The notes below the pieces were generated by a model. The model searched no databases. It had not been told where the DNA came from and saw only the letters and a list, made by a program, of their open reading frames with translations. Shown piece after piece: positions 1-6,293 of a stretch of 13,738 nucleotides of DNA. The first letter of the stretch is position 1. Every line of letters starts with the position of its first letter. The position numbers and the translations under genes are program-made. This DNA is from an uncultured Clostridia bacterium. GTDB taxonomy: Bacteria > Bacillota > Clostridia > TANB77 > CAG-508. Where the stretch lies: contig CALXVF010000017.1 in the NCBI GenBank assembly GCA_944391895.1, positions 1 to 13,738 of the forward strand, written 5' to 3'.

Positions 1-689
1 TCTATTAGTTCTTCTTCTTTATATTTATTTGTATCTACTAATATATACCTTCCAAATTCTATGCTTTTAAATCCCGGCACTTTCTGTTGATTTTCTCCTA
101 AGTACGTTTTTACATTCCACTTTTTATTTCCTGTATATAAAACTATTGGTATTATTGTTGGTATTATGCTAGTCTTGTTTTTTGTCTTTTGGCGTTCTAT
201 ATTATATTTTCTTAATATTTCAACTAAATATTCTATTATTCTTTCTGGCATAGTATAATCTACACTTGATTGATGTTCTATTAAAATAAATACTGGTCTA
301 TTTTTTATTTTATATAGAATATCTGTTTCTTTATTGTAGTATGCTTTTGTTATGTACCTATTATTGCACTGTTCTAATTCTTCCATTCCTATTTCATTTT
401 CTGTGCCTTTTAATTTTAATACACTATTTATGAACAAGTATGCTTCTCTTTTATTTGCTAGCACATTTCTAAAACTTGTGTCATGTATATTTTTAATACC
501 AGGTTTGGTCTTATGACTTTCTTCATTTCCTTTTATTTCAGTATAACTGTATTGTCCTTCTTCTTCTTCTATTTTAGAAGCGATATCTTCTTCATCACTT
601 ATTTCTTCTTTCAATACTATTTGCTCAAATAACTGCTTTTCAAATTCATACAATTCTTTTAAATATGCATTTATATCTAGTTCTTCCAC
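1..689 (-). CDS. Rpn/YhgA-family PD-(D/E)XK nuclease, 3' end outside window
   Basis: Open from a GTG at 689 to the window edge (229 codons seen, no stop). The start follows GGAGG (698-694) by four bases; the nearby ATG at 700 is in another frame and stops after seven codons. After an acidic N-terminal stretch of about 60 residues comes HDTSFRNVLANK (residues 69-80), typical of the Rpn (recombination-promoting nuclease, YhgA-like, 'putative transposase') family. The core holds Asp123 followed by FILIEHQSS (134-142), the D...ExQ catalytic arrangement of this PD-(D/E)XK family. Then come the conserved MPERIIEYLVEILR helix and an IIPIVLYTG segment. Characterised Rpn proteins are DNA endonucleases that promote RecA-independent recombination. 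The 'transposase' label is historical and no terminal repeats are seen. The gene stands alone, divergent from deoD. Family is fairly certain; biological role is not. Confidence 0.85.
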   Translation of the reverse strand, partial: MEELDINAYLKELYEFEKQLFEQIVLKEEISDEEDIASKIEEEEGQYSYTEIKGNEESHKTKPGIKNIHDTSFRNVLANKREAYLFINSVLKLKGTENEIGMEELEQCNNRYITKAYYNKETDILYKIKNRPVFILIEHQSSVDYTMPERIIEYLVEILRKYNIERQKTKNKTSIIPTIIPIVLYTGNKKWNVKTYLGENQQKVPGFKSIEFGRYILVDTNKYKEEELI

Positions 690-698
690 TCTACCTCC

Positions 699-727
699 AT
701 TATATATTGTTTACTATTTTTCGTCAA
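699..727 (-). promoter_or_regulatory. Promoter of the Rpn-family nuclease gene
   Basis: On the minus strand TTGACG (727-722), a 17-base spacer and TATAAT (704-699). The -10 box directly abuts the GGAGG ribosome site, so transcription starting six or seven bases downstream would leave a leader of only two or three bases before the GTG at 689 and exclude the ribosome site. Either the RNA is near-leaderless or another promoter lies upstream; I saw no better candidate. Confidence 0.6.
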
Positions 728-862
728 TATTTTAAACTTATTTTGAAATTATTTTTAGAATTTTTGAAAATTATTGAATCAAAATTTTTTAGATATTATT
801 TTTTCATTTTACATCATTTTCTCTTATATCGCAACAAAAATCGTACGTCAAATTATCTCTTT

Positions 863-895
863 TTTCGACAATTCATAGATTCTTTAATGTCGAAA
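863..895. promoter_or_regulatory. Inverted repeat upstream of deoD, possible operator
   Basis: A perfect 8-base inverted repeat, TTTCGACA (863-870) and TGTCGAAA (888-895), separated by 17 bases and ending 31 bases before the deoD -35 box. The spacing would suit a dimeric regulator contacting two sites, or a weak stem-loop. I do not recognise the motif. The rest of the roughly 290-base gap between the nuclease gene and deoD is low-complexity AT-rich sequence holding the two divergent promoters. Confidence 0.3.
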
Positions 896-926
896 TAATT
901 AACCATGTCAATGTCCTTCATTATAC

Positions 927-955
927 TTGTCTTTCTCTCATTTTTGTTTTATAAT
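927..955 (+). promoter_or_regulatory. deoD promoter
   Basis: TTGTCT (927-932), a 17-base spacer and a consensus TATAAT (950-955). Transcription would start near 962, about 22 bases before the deoD ATG, leaving room for the AAAGGAGTG ribosome site (970-978). Confidence 0.65.
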
Positions 956-983
956 TTGCTTATCTAATGAAAGGAGTGATTGT

Positions 984-1706
984 ATGACACCACATAATGA
1001 AGCTAAAAGAGAAGATATTTCAGATATTGTTTTAATGCCTGGAGATCCACTTAGAGCTAAATATATTGCTGAAAATTTCTTAGAAAATTCTAGATTAATT
1101 AATTCAGTAAGAAACATGTTAGGCTATACAGGATATTATAAAGGAAGGAAAATAACCGTTTTTGCTTCTGGTATGGGAATGCCTAGTATTGGAATTTATT
1201 CATATGAACTTTATAAATTTTATGATGTCAAGAGTATTATTAGACTTGGTTCTTGTGGAGCTTATTCACCAGATTTAAATATTTTTGATACTATTTTAGT
1301 TGATAATAGTTACACAGAAGGTAATTTTGCATATAGCTTAGAAGGCGTAGATTGCCATTTAGCGAAAGCTGATGAGTCTTTAAATTCTATACTAGCTGAA
1401 ACAGCTAAAACACAAGGTAATAATTTAATTTTAGGTAATGTTCTTTGCAGTGAAGTTTTCGACTACTATGTTAAAGATTTAGAAGCTTTAATAAACAGAT
1501 TTCCTAAAGACTTAAATATTATTGGTGCTGAAATGGAGTCTTTTGCTTTATTTTATACAGCAAAATATTTAAACAAGAAAGCTGCTTGTCTTCTTACTGT
1601 TGTTGATTCGCATTATAAAAAGCAAGAAATTTCTGCTGATGAAAGGCAAAATTCTTTAAACACTATGATTCAAATAGCACTTGATGCTAGTTTAAAAATT
1701 GATTAA
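984..1706 (+). CDS. deoD: Purine nucleoside phosphorylase, DeoD (hexameric) type
   Basis: Cytoplasmic enzyme that splits purine (deoxy)ribonucleosides with phosphate into free base and (deoxy)ribose-1-phosphate (purine salvage). The 240 residues match the family length (E. coli 239). Phosphate-site residues fall at the same numbers as in E. coli: Gly20, Arg24 (MPGDPLRAKYIAE), Arg43 and Arg87 (IIRLGSCGAY). His4, given by the neighbouring subunit, is present. Met64 and the nucleoside-binding EMES (183-186) are kept. The catalytic Asp208 (TVVDSH) and Arg221 (DERQ) correspond to E. coli Asp204 and Arg217, with the same 13-residue spacing. The ATG at 984 is chosen because AAAGGAGTG lies five bases upstream and MTPHNEAKRED aligns with the family start; an in-frame TTG at 927 lies inside the -35 box. 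It is a single-gene unit with its own promoter and terminator. Confidence 0.95.
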   Translation: MTPHNEAKREDISDIVLMPGDPLRAKYIAENFLENSRLINSVRNMLGYTGYYKGRKITVFASGMGMPSIGIYSYELYKFYDVKSIIRLGSCGAYSPDLNIFDTILVDNSYTEGNFAYSLEGVDCHLAKADESLNSILAETAKTQGNNLILGNVLCSEVFDYYVKDLEALINRFPKDLNIIGAEMESFALFYTAKYLNKKAACLLTVVDSHYKKQEISADERQNSLNTMIQIALDASLKID

Positions 1707-1709
1707 CAA

Positions 1710-1741
1710 AAAACATGGAGATTTTCATTTCTCCATGTTTT
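1710..1741. terminator. Bidirectional terminator between deoD and the uppP operon
   Basis: A perfect 12-base stem (AAAACATGGAGA at 1710-1721, TCTCCATGTTTT at 1730-1741) with an 8-base loop, between two converging genes. The A/T ends of the stem give a T-run on both strands (TTTT on plus, TTTTTTG on minus), so it should terminate deoD four bases after its stop and also the operon arriving from the right. Confidence 0.9.
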
Positions 1742-1756
1742 CATATTTAAAGCACT

Positions 1757-2425
1757 TTATTCTTGGGTCTCGTCATCATCAATTTCATTAGATAATTGTT
1801 CCATTACTTCTAAAACTTGATTTAATCCTGGATAAATTGCATCTATTAAATTTTCGTCTATTATTATTTTCCAGGTAAAGCCTTTTCTTTCAAGATTAAT
1901 AGTAGCTACTGTAGTTATAGTTTCAACATTATCTTGTTTAACACTTTCAGCTAATAATGCAATATTTTCCTCATTAGATATATCTTCTTGTGTCTCTAAT
2001 TTTGCAGATATCTTTTCTATCCAATTTAATAATACTTGTCTAAAATTTTTAGTTGTTACTTCTACATTTACTGTTGCAGTCTGGTTCTCTACACTTTCTC
2101 CTGTTATAGACCATTCTAGGGAATTAAAACAGTTCTGTTCTAGTTCTGTCATTTTTCCATTTCCTTGTCGTATTCCTGCATCTAAAACAGCGATTAGCTC
2201 ATCATAGTTTATATTCCAATTTGTTACATTTCCATTCTTTAAGTTTGTAAATGTATTATTTACTGCCATTCTAGGTGTAATCGATGTATATGCTACAAGT
2301 AATACTAATGCAATTAATATTAGTAATAATACTACTATTACAATCCACTTTTTACTTCTTTTTTCTTTATATTTTTTCAAATCTTTTTTTTCTGATTTTT
2401 TAATATTCTTTTCCTTATCTTCCAT
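1757..2425 (-). CDS. Single-pass membrane-anchored protein, unknown function
   Basis: 222 residues; I do not recognise a named family. A strongly basic cytoplasmic head (about residues 1-27, mostly Lys/Glu) precedes one membrane segment (about 28-47, VIVVLLLILIALVLLVAY). An outer domain of about 170 residues follows, beginning MAVNNTFTNLKNGNVTNW and containing alternating beta-like strands (ATVNVEVTT, ETITTVATINLERKGFTWKI). This layout (anchor, a helix opening with an 'nttfxalkngd'-like phrase, then a sheet) resembles the NTF2-like DUF4878/DUF5105 extracytoplasmic domains; that is inference. The ATG at 2425 follows GAGGT. The gene starts 24 bases after mntP and is last in the uppP-mntP operon, so an envelope role is plausible. 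Confidence 0.75.
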   Translation of the reverse strand: MEDKEKNIKKSEKKDLKKYKEKRSKKWIVIVVLLLILIALVLLVAYTSITPRMAVNNTFTNLKNGNVTNWNINYDELIAVLDAGIRQGNGKMTELEQNCFNSLEWSITGESVENQTATVNVEVTTKNFRQVLLNWIEKISAKLETQEDISNEENIALLAESVKQDNVETITTVATINLERKGFTWKIIIDENLIDAIYPGLNQVLEVMEQLSNEIDDDETQE

Positions 2426-2449
2426 ATTACTACCTCTTTTTTTATTTTA

Positions 2450-3004
2450 TTATACCATATAATGCTCCAAAATCATCTTAAAAGCTATAAAAATTAAAAT
2501 TATTCCACCTGTTATTTCTGCTTTTTGTTTATATTTTTCTCCAAATACATTACCTAATTTTACACCTATTAAAGATAATATAAAAGTTATAATTCCAATG
2601 CATATTGCAGCTATCGTAATATCTATTTTTAGAAAAGCAAAGCTAACTCCAACCGCTAATGCATCTATACTCGTTGCTATTGCCAGAACAAACATTGTTT
2701 TAAAACTAATGTCATCATTTTCTTTTTCATCATTTTTGAATGATTGTATTATCATATTTATTCCTATCACTGACAATAAAATGAAAGCTATCCAATAATT
2801 TAAATTTATAAGTTCACTACTCAAATTTTTTGCTAATAGAAATCCTATTACCGGCATTAATGCTTGAAATATTCCAAAGTATAATGCTATTATAAGTGCT
2901 TTTTTGCAATTTATCTTTTGTATTGATAGACCTTTACATATAGACACTGTAAAAGCATCCATTCCTAGCCCAACACTTATTAAAAATATTTCAGTTATTC
3001 CCAT
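2450..3004 (-). CDS. mntP: Manganese efflux pump MntP
   Basis: MntP (DUF204 family) exports Mn2+ across the cytoplasmic membrane and protects against manganese excess. The 184 residues agree with the family (E. coli 188), and six hydrophobic segments are visible. The family's internal duplication shows as GLGMDAFTVSICKG (residues 13-26) and ATSIDALAVGVSFA (around 110-123), each with the conserved Asp-Ala in the membrane. The ATG at 3004 comes directly after the uppP stop codon (no gap), and its AGGAG ribosome site lies within the last uppP codons, so the two are probably translationally coupled. In many bacteria mntP is preceded by a yybP-ykoY manganese riboswitch; none is possible here because the gene is internal to an operon. 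Confidence 0.93.
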   Translation of the reverse strand: MGITEIFLISVGLGMDAFTVSICKGLSIQKINCKKALIIALYFGIFQALMPVIGFLLAKNLSSELINLNYWIAFILLSVIGINMIIQSFKNDEKENDDISFKTMFVLAIATSIDALAVGVSFAFLKIDITIAAICIGIITFILSLIGVKLGNVFGEKYKQKAEITGGIILIFIAFKMILEHYMV

Positions 3005-3841
3005 TTAAACAACTCCTAATAATATTAATACAAGTATTCCTAAAGCGATTCTATACCACCCAAACACTTTGAAGTCGTGCTTTTTTATGTAGCTCATTAA
3101 GAATTTTATAACAAATATTGAAATCAAGAAAGCAACTGCCATTCCAACTAATAATACCATTAGTTCTGTTCCAGAAAAAGCAAGACCAAATTTTAAAATT
3201 TTAAGCAAACTTGCTCCAAACATAACTGGTATTGCTAAGAAGAAAGTATATTCTGCTGCAACTGTTCTTGATACTCCTATTAAAAGAGCTCCTATAATTG
3301 TTGCCCCTGAACGTGAAGTTCCCGGAAAAATTGCTGCTATTAATTGAAATATACCTATTATTAGTGCATCTCTATATGTTAGCTTATCTATGTCTGTAAC
3401 TCTAGGTTTCATTCCCTTCTTTTTGTTTTCAATAACTATAAATGCTATACCAACTAAAATAAGCATTGTTGCTACAACCCATGAATTGTATAGATACTTA
3501 TTTAATATATCATCAAATAGTAGACCTACAATTGCAGCTGGTACACATGCAACTAAAATCTTTGCCCATAAAATTAGTATTTTCTTGTCCCATACTATTT
3601 TTTTACCTTCTTTACTTTCCTTTGTTTTCAATGGCCATATTTCTTTAAAATATAGTAATACTACAGCTAATATTGCTCCTAATTGTATTACAACTTCAAA
3701 CATATCAAAAAATCCTTCTGATAATCCTTGAAATTTCATAAAATTCTCTGCAAGTATTAAATGTCCTGTACTACTAATAGGTAGCCACTCTGTTATTCCT
3801 TCGATTACACCATATATTATTGAATAAACTATATTAAACAT
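3005..3841 (-). CDS. uppP: Undecaprenyl-diphosphatase UppP (BacA)
   Basis: Membrane phosphatase that converts undecaprenyl diphosphate to undecaprenyl phosphate, recycling the lipid carrier for peptidoglycan and other wall polymers; overproduction gives bacitracin resistance. Both signature motifs are present: EGITEWLPISSTGHLIL (residues 14-30, with Glu14, Glu18, Ser24 and His27) and PGTSRSGAT with its essential Arg. Several membrane segments follow the family pattern. The ATG at 3841 is preferred because GGAGG lies a few bases before it; an in-frame ATG at 3871 would add ten charged residues (NKFKEMEAD) and has no ribosome site. From 3841 the protein has 278 residues (E. coli 273). It is the first gene of the uppP-mntP-small protein operon and diverges from the gene at 3979. 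Confidence 0.95.
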   Translation of the reverse strand: MFNIVYSIIYGVIEGITEWLPISSTGHLILAENFMKFQGLSEGFFDMFEVVIQLGAILAVVLLYFKEIWPLKTKESKEGKKIVWDKKILILWAKILVACVPAAIVGLLFDDILNKYLYNSWVVATMLILVGIAFIVIENKKKGMKPRVTDIDKLTYRDALIIGIFQLIAAIFPGTSRSGATIIGALLIGVSRTVAAEYTFFLAIPVMFGASLLKILKFGLAFSGTELMVLLVGMAVAFLISIFVIKFLMSYIKKHDFKVFGWYRIALGILVLILLGVV

Positions 3842-3894
3842 ATCTGCCTCCATTTCTTTAAATTTATTCAAATTTTTATTATTTAGACTTTTTT

Positions 3895-3924
3895 ATTCTA
3901 ACATTTTTATATAACTATTGTAAA
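3895..3924 (-). promoter_or_regulatory. uppP operon promoter
   Basis: On the minus strand TTTACA (3924-3919), an 18-base spacer and TAGAAT (3900-3895), giving a leader of about 47 bases to the uppP ATG at 3841. Its -35 box overlaps the -35 box of the plus-strand promoter at 3918-3946. Confidence 0.5.
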
Positions 3925-3946
3925 TATTTTTTTCTAATGTTATAAT
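3918..3946 (+). promoter_or_regulatory. Promoter of the membrane protein gene at 3979
   Basis: TTGTAA (3918-3923), exactly 17 bases, then consensus TATAAT (3941-3946). Transcription would begin near 3953; AGGAGG (3968-3973) follows, five bases before the ATG at 3979. Confidence 0.7.
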
Positions 3947-3978
3947 TTTTTTAAATTTAACAGTTTTAGGAGGAAATT

Positions 3979-4743
3979 ATGGATATTTTAAACAGATATG
4001 ATTTTGATTTATTTAGCGAACCTCAAAAAAAGCCTCAAGTATATAGAAAATCTCCTGGGGATATACCTATGAAAAAACGTGCAGCTAGACCTAAAAAAAG
4101 GTCTATGCTGAAACGTATCGCTGCTTTTTTAGCTGCAGGAGCACTTGTTCTAGGGACTATTCATTTAATTAATGAATATAATAAAGTCCCTGAGGAAAGT
4201 GAAACTGTACATAATTATACTGTTTCAGCAGATAATATTCAAAGCCAATTAGAAAACCTTTCAGAAGAATTTTCTAATATTTCTAAAGAATCTAGTTCTG
4301 AAGAAATTAATGCTTTTGCACAGGATTTATACAGCTTTAATATGTCATTTTTAAAAAATAGGATTAAGAATATTTACAATATTAATGCAGATTTCGACGC
4401 TAATTCTATAAAGGTTATAAAATCACTTGTAGATTCTGGTAATTTGAATTATTCATATAAAGCTATTCTTACAAACATATATGGTAATGATACAACAGTC
4501 TTATTAAGAGGCAATATTTTAGAACAAACTATGGATAATATTGTTGACCTTCAAGATTTTGATGTTTATCATGAAGGTTTTGATTCTTTAAAAAGATTAG
4601 CTAACAGTACTTTCACTACTTTAGGAAAAGATTTTATTATTTCTTATGACTCTGACAAAGGTAGAATGACTTCTTATGAATTAGAAAAAGAAAAAGACGA
4701 TGATAAGGTTACAGAAAATAAATCTGAAGAAATGGACAGATAA
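3979..4743 (+). CDS. Single-pass membrane protein, unknown function
   Basis: 254 residues; no family recognised. The N-terminal 45 residues are cytoplasmic-like and basic (KKRAARPKKRSMLKR, about 32-46). One membrane segment follows (about 47-66, IAAFLAAGALVLGTIHLI), and then about 190 predicted outer residues. That part begins with a Ser/Glu-rich, probably coiled stretch (about 85-112) and continues as a mixed helix-strand domain. The C-terminus is highly charged (ELEKEKDDDKVTENKSEE). By the positive-inside rule the basic N-terminus stays in the cytoplasm. The start is secure: AGGAGG, good spacing and a matching promoter. It is a one-gene unit closed by a strong terminator beginning at its stop codon, divergent from uppP. 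The gene is probably real from its expression signals, but its function is unknown. Confidence 0.8.
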   Translation: MDILNRYDFDLFSEPQKKPQVYRKSPGDIPMKKRAARPKKRSMLKRIAAFLAAGALVLGTIHLINEYNKVPEESETVHNYTVSADNIQSQLENLSEEFSNISKESSSEEINAFAQDLYSFNMSFLKNRIKNIYNINADFDANSIKVIKSLVDSGNLNYSYKAILTNIYGNDTTVLLRGNILEQTMDNIVDLQDFDVYHEGFDSLKRLANSTFTTLGKDFIISYDSDKGRMTSYELEKEKDDDKVTENKSEEMDR

Positions 4744-4768
4744 AAGAGCACTTATACAAGTGCTCTTT
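4743..4768. terminator. Bidirectional terminator between the 3979 gene and tRNA-Trp
   Basis: A perfect 11-base stem (AAAGAGCACTT, loop ATAC, AAGTGCTCTTT) that starts on the last base of the stop codon of the plus-strand gene. It is followed by ATTTT on the plus strand and TTTTATC on the minus strand, so it can end both the gene from the left and the tRNA from the right. Only four bases separate it from the tRNA CCA end. Confidence 0.88.
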
Positions 4769-4772
4769 ATTT

Positions 4773-4847
4773 TGGCAGGGGTAGAAGGATTTGAACCCTC
4801 ACGCACGGTTTTGGAGACCGGAATGCTACCATTAACATCATACCCCT
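4773..4847 (-). tRNA. tRNA-Trp (anticodon CCA)
   Basis: A complete cloverleaf of 75 bases including an encoded 3' CCA. The acceptor stem AGGGGTA/TACCCCT is a perfect 7 pairs with discriminator G. The D-arm is ATGT-TAATGGTA-GCAT. The anticodon arm CCGGT-CTCCAAA-ACCGT shows CCA in a normal 7-base loop. The variable loop is GCGT. The T-arm GAGGG-TTCAAAT-CCTTC has one G-T wobble. The anticodon arm resembles that of E. coli tRNA-Trp, except that pair 27:43 is a C-T mismatch here. It stands alone, with its own promoter and a terminator shared with the neighbouring gene. Confidence 0.95.
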
Positions 4848-4865
4848 ATGTATTTAACAACTATT

Positions 4866-4894
4866 ATAATAACATATATTTATTTTTTTATCAA
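4866..4894 (-). promoter_or_regulatory. tRNA-Trp promoter
   Basis: On the minus strand TTGATA (4894-4889), a 17-base spacer and TATTAT (4871-4866), preceded by an extended -10 TGT. The start would be near 4859, about 12 bases before the mature tRNA 5' end. The pilin-like gene promoter (12087-12059) has the same -35 and -10 hexamers and the same spacing. Confidence 0.65.
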
Positions 4895-4931
4895 GCCTAT
4901 TCTTTAAATTTCATTAGTTTATTTTTACTTA

Positions 4932-4960
4932 TTGACTCTTATTCGGTTTTATGTTATCTT
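4932..4960 (+). promoter_or_regulatory. Promoter of the M23 peptidase gene
   Basis: TTGACT (4932-4937), a 17-base spacer and TATCTT (4955-4960) with an extended -10 TGT just before it. It predicts a leader of about 26 bases containing GGAGG (4984-4988) before the ATG at 4993. An intact promoter argues that the frameshifted gene is still transcribed or was broken recently. Confidence 0.65.
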
Positions 4961-4992
4961 ATTATGTGTGGGCACTAAAAGTTGGAGGTAAC

Positions 4993-5596
4993 ATGGAAAA
5001 AACTTTTAATAAACTTTTATTGTCTATTTTTGTTTTAATTTTATTTATTTCTTTATTTTTTGTTCCGATTATGTATTCTTCAAATTCTTATTATTCTGAT
5101 GATTACTATGAACAATTAATCTTGTCCGGAGATGGATTTTTCTGGCCTATACCTGGCTATACATATATTTCCTCATATTTTGGCAAAAGAAAATCTCCTA
5201 CTGCTGGTGCTTCAACTTCACATTCTGGAATTGACATACCAGCAAGTAATAATACTAAACTTTATGCTGTTGAAGATGGTAAAGTTACTTTTGCAAGTTG
5301 GGGCGCTGGTGGTGGATATACTATTGTCTTAGAACTTACTAATTTTCCTAATATTTCTGTTTCTTATTGTCATGTTTCCCCTAACTTTATAGTTACACGC
5401 AATCAATTTGTAAAAAAAGGAGAACTCATACGGTCATGTTGGTCCTAAAAATGTATATGGCATAAATAATAATCCATACAAAGATTCTAATGGTAATCCA
5501 ACCAATGGTGCTACTACTGGGTGTCATTTGCACTTAACAATAAAAAAAGATGGAACACCTGTTAATCCTTTAGATTATTTTTCTTCTAAGGTATAA
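4993..5596 (+). pseudogene. M23-family peptidoglycan metallopeptidase, frameshifted
   Basis: Membrane-anchored or exported M23 (lysostaphin/LytM-type) zinc endopeptidase that would cut peptidoglycan cross-bridges. The start at 4993 follows GGAGG. A hydrophobic N-terminal segment (residues 8-27) leads to the M23 domain: FFWPIPGYTYISSYFGKR, then the zinc ligands His77 and Asp81 (HSGID), and His127 in SYCHVSP. At 5431 there is one extra C. The zero frame reads KKGELI-RSCWS and stops at 5448 (151 residues). Skipping that base gives KKGELI-GHVGPKN, the usual family sequence, and continues to a TAA at 5594-5596 (200 residues). It then includes the second zinc motif CHLHL and the ending PVNPLDYF. 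The zero-frame product lacks HxH and should be inactive. The shift could be real, a sequencing or assembly error, or recoding. Confidence 0.88.
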
Positions 5597-5598
5597 AA

Positions 5599-5624
5599 TA
5601 GACCAAAGCCTAGGCTATGGTCTA
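5599..5624 (-). terminator. Near-palindromic hairpin, terminator of the efp operon
   Basis: A 26-base near-palindrome (TAGACCA...TGGTCTA with an AGCCTAGGCT core and one internal A-A mismatch). On the minus strand it is followed by TTTTATA and includes the stop codon of the CD1247-type gene, so it suits termination there. On the plus strand it follows the M23 gene's final stop by two bases but has no T-run. Confidence 0.65.
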
Positions 5625-6278
5625 CATATCATCTTCATTTTCATTCTCATTATTTTGATTATTTGTTTCGTTTTCCTTTTTCTTTTCTTCTTTCTCTTTT
5701 TTATCATCTTTACTCTTAGTAATTTTATACTCACTGTCATCTTCATTTACTTTTATTTCTTCGTTTTCTTCTTCCTCTGAGTAACAATGATTATCACAAT
5801 GATTACATTCTCCCGTGCAGTAATCATCCCAATCTAGTTCTATAATATTATGGCAATTTGGACATTCTATTTCATCTTTTAAATTAGTTTCTTTTCCTGT
5901 AACAAATTCATGATTACAATATGGGCATGCAATCTCAAATTCATAATCCATCTCATTATCATGCATTTGATCTCCATGACAATATTCTTCGTCACAATCA
6001 TCACAATTGCAATCTTCGCAATCACAATCGTCATCTTCATCATCACTATCAATATATAAATCTTCTTCAATTCTTTTTAGCGATTTTTGAATATGCTTTA
6101 CTTTCTTTTCTAATTTAATTTGTTTTTCACTGTTTTCTACTAATTTTTCAATAGTATCCATAAACATTACTGTCATTTCTGAAAATTTGCTTTTTACAAA
6201 TTCCAATTCTTGAGGATTTTTTATTTTTTCCTCTAATTCAGACAAAATCTTGTTATAATTTTTATTTAACTCTGCCAT
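5622..6278 (-). CDS. CD1247-type zinc-ribbon protein, cysteine- and acid-rich
   Basis: 218 residues. The N-terminal half (about 1-75) is helical and probably coiled-coil (LNKNYNKILSELEEKIK), resembling the 'CD1247 N-terminal domain' proteins of Clostridia. A zinc ribbon follows: CPYC (118-121) and CPNC (139-142) with beta strands between. Two further cysteine clusters are unusual: CDCEDCNCDDC...C (85-100) among Asp/Glu, and CTGECNHCDNHC (154-165), for 14 Cys in all. The tail is low-complexity Lys/Glu then Asn/Glu. There is no signal peptide or membrane segment, so it is cytoplasmic. It starts 15 bases after the efp stop with AAGGAAG before the ATG, making it the second gene of the efp operon. 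The function is unknown; metal binding is inferred from the cysteines. Confidence 0.85.
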   Translation of the reverse strand: MAELNKNYNKILSELEEKIKNPQELEFVKSKFSEMTVMFMDTIEKLVENSEKQIKLEKKVKHIQKSLKRIEEDLYIDSDDEDDDCDCEDCNCDDCDEEYCHGDQMHDNEMDYEFEIACPYCNHEFVTGKETNLKDEIECPNCHNIIELDWDDYCTGECNHCDNHCYSEEEENEEIKVNEDDSEYKITKSKDDKKEKEEKKKENETNNQNNENENEDDM

Positions 6279-6293
6279 AATACTTCCTTTCTA

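Noticed and set aside
1..689. Reading the Rpn-family gene as a transposase of an insertion sequence
   Set aside because: No terminal inverted repeats or target duplication are seen at the visible end, and the family is a PD-(D/E)XK nuclease despite its common label.
665..898. A 77-codon plus-strand open frame upstream of deoD
   Set aside because: It has no ribosome site, is almost all Phe/Leu/Ile/Tyr from AT-rich DNA, and overlaps the start and promoter of the divergent nuclease gene.
927..983. Longer N-terminus for deoD from a TTG at 927
   Set aside because: That TTG is part of the -35 box; the ATG at 984 has a strong ribosome site and matches the family N-terminus including His4.
3842..3978. 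A yybP-ykoY manganese riboswitch upstream of the operon containing mntP
   Set aside because: The gap is too short and AT-rich, contains only the divergent promoters, and none of the riboswitch's conserved loops is visible.
4700..4978. A 92-codon plus-strand open frame after the 3979 gene
   Set aside because: It runs through the terminator and antisense to tRNA-Trp; its sequence is the tRNA read in reverse.
5412..5448. Programmed -1 frameshifting on A AAA AAA in the M23 gene
   Set aside because: A -1 shift enters a frame that stops soon after and lacks family motifs; only a +1 shift (or loss of one base) restores the HxH-containing frame.
5879..6118. Open frames on both strands within the CD1247-type gene
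   Set aside because: They are shadows of the GAT/GAC-rich acidic cysteine segment in other frames.
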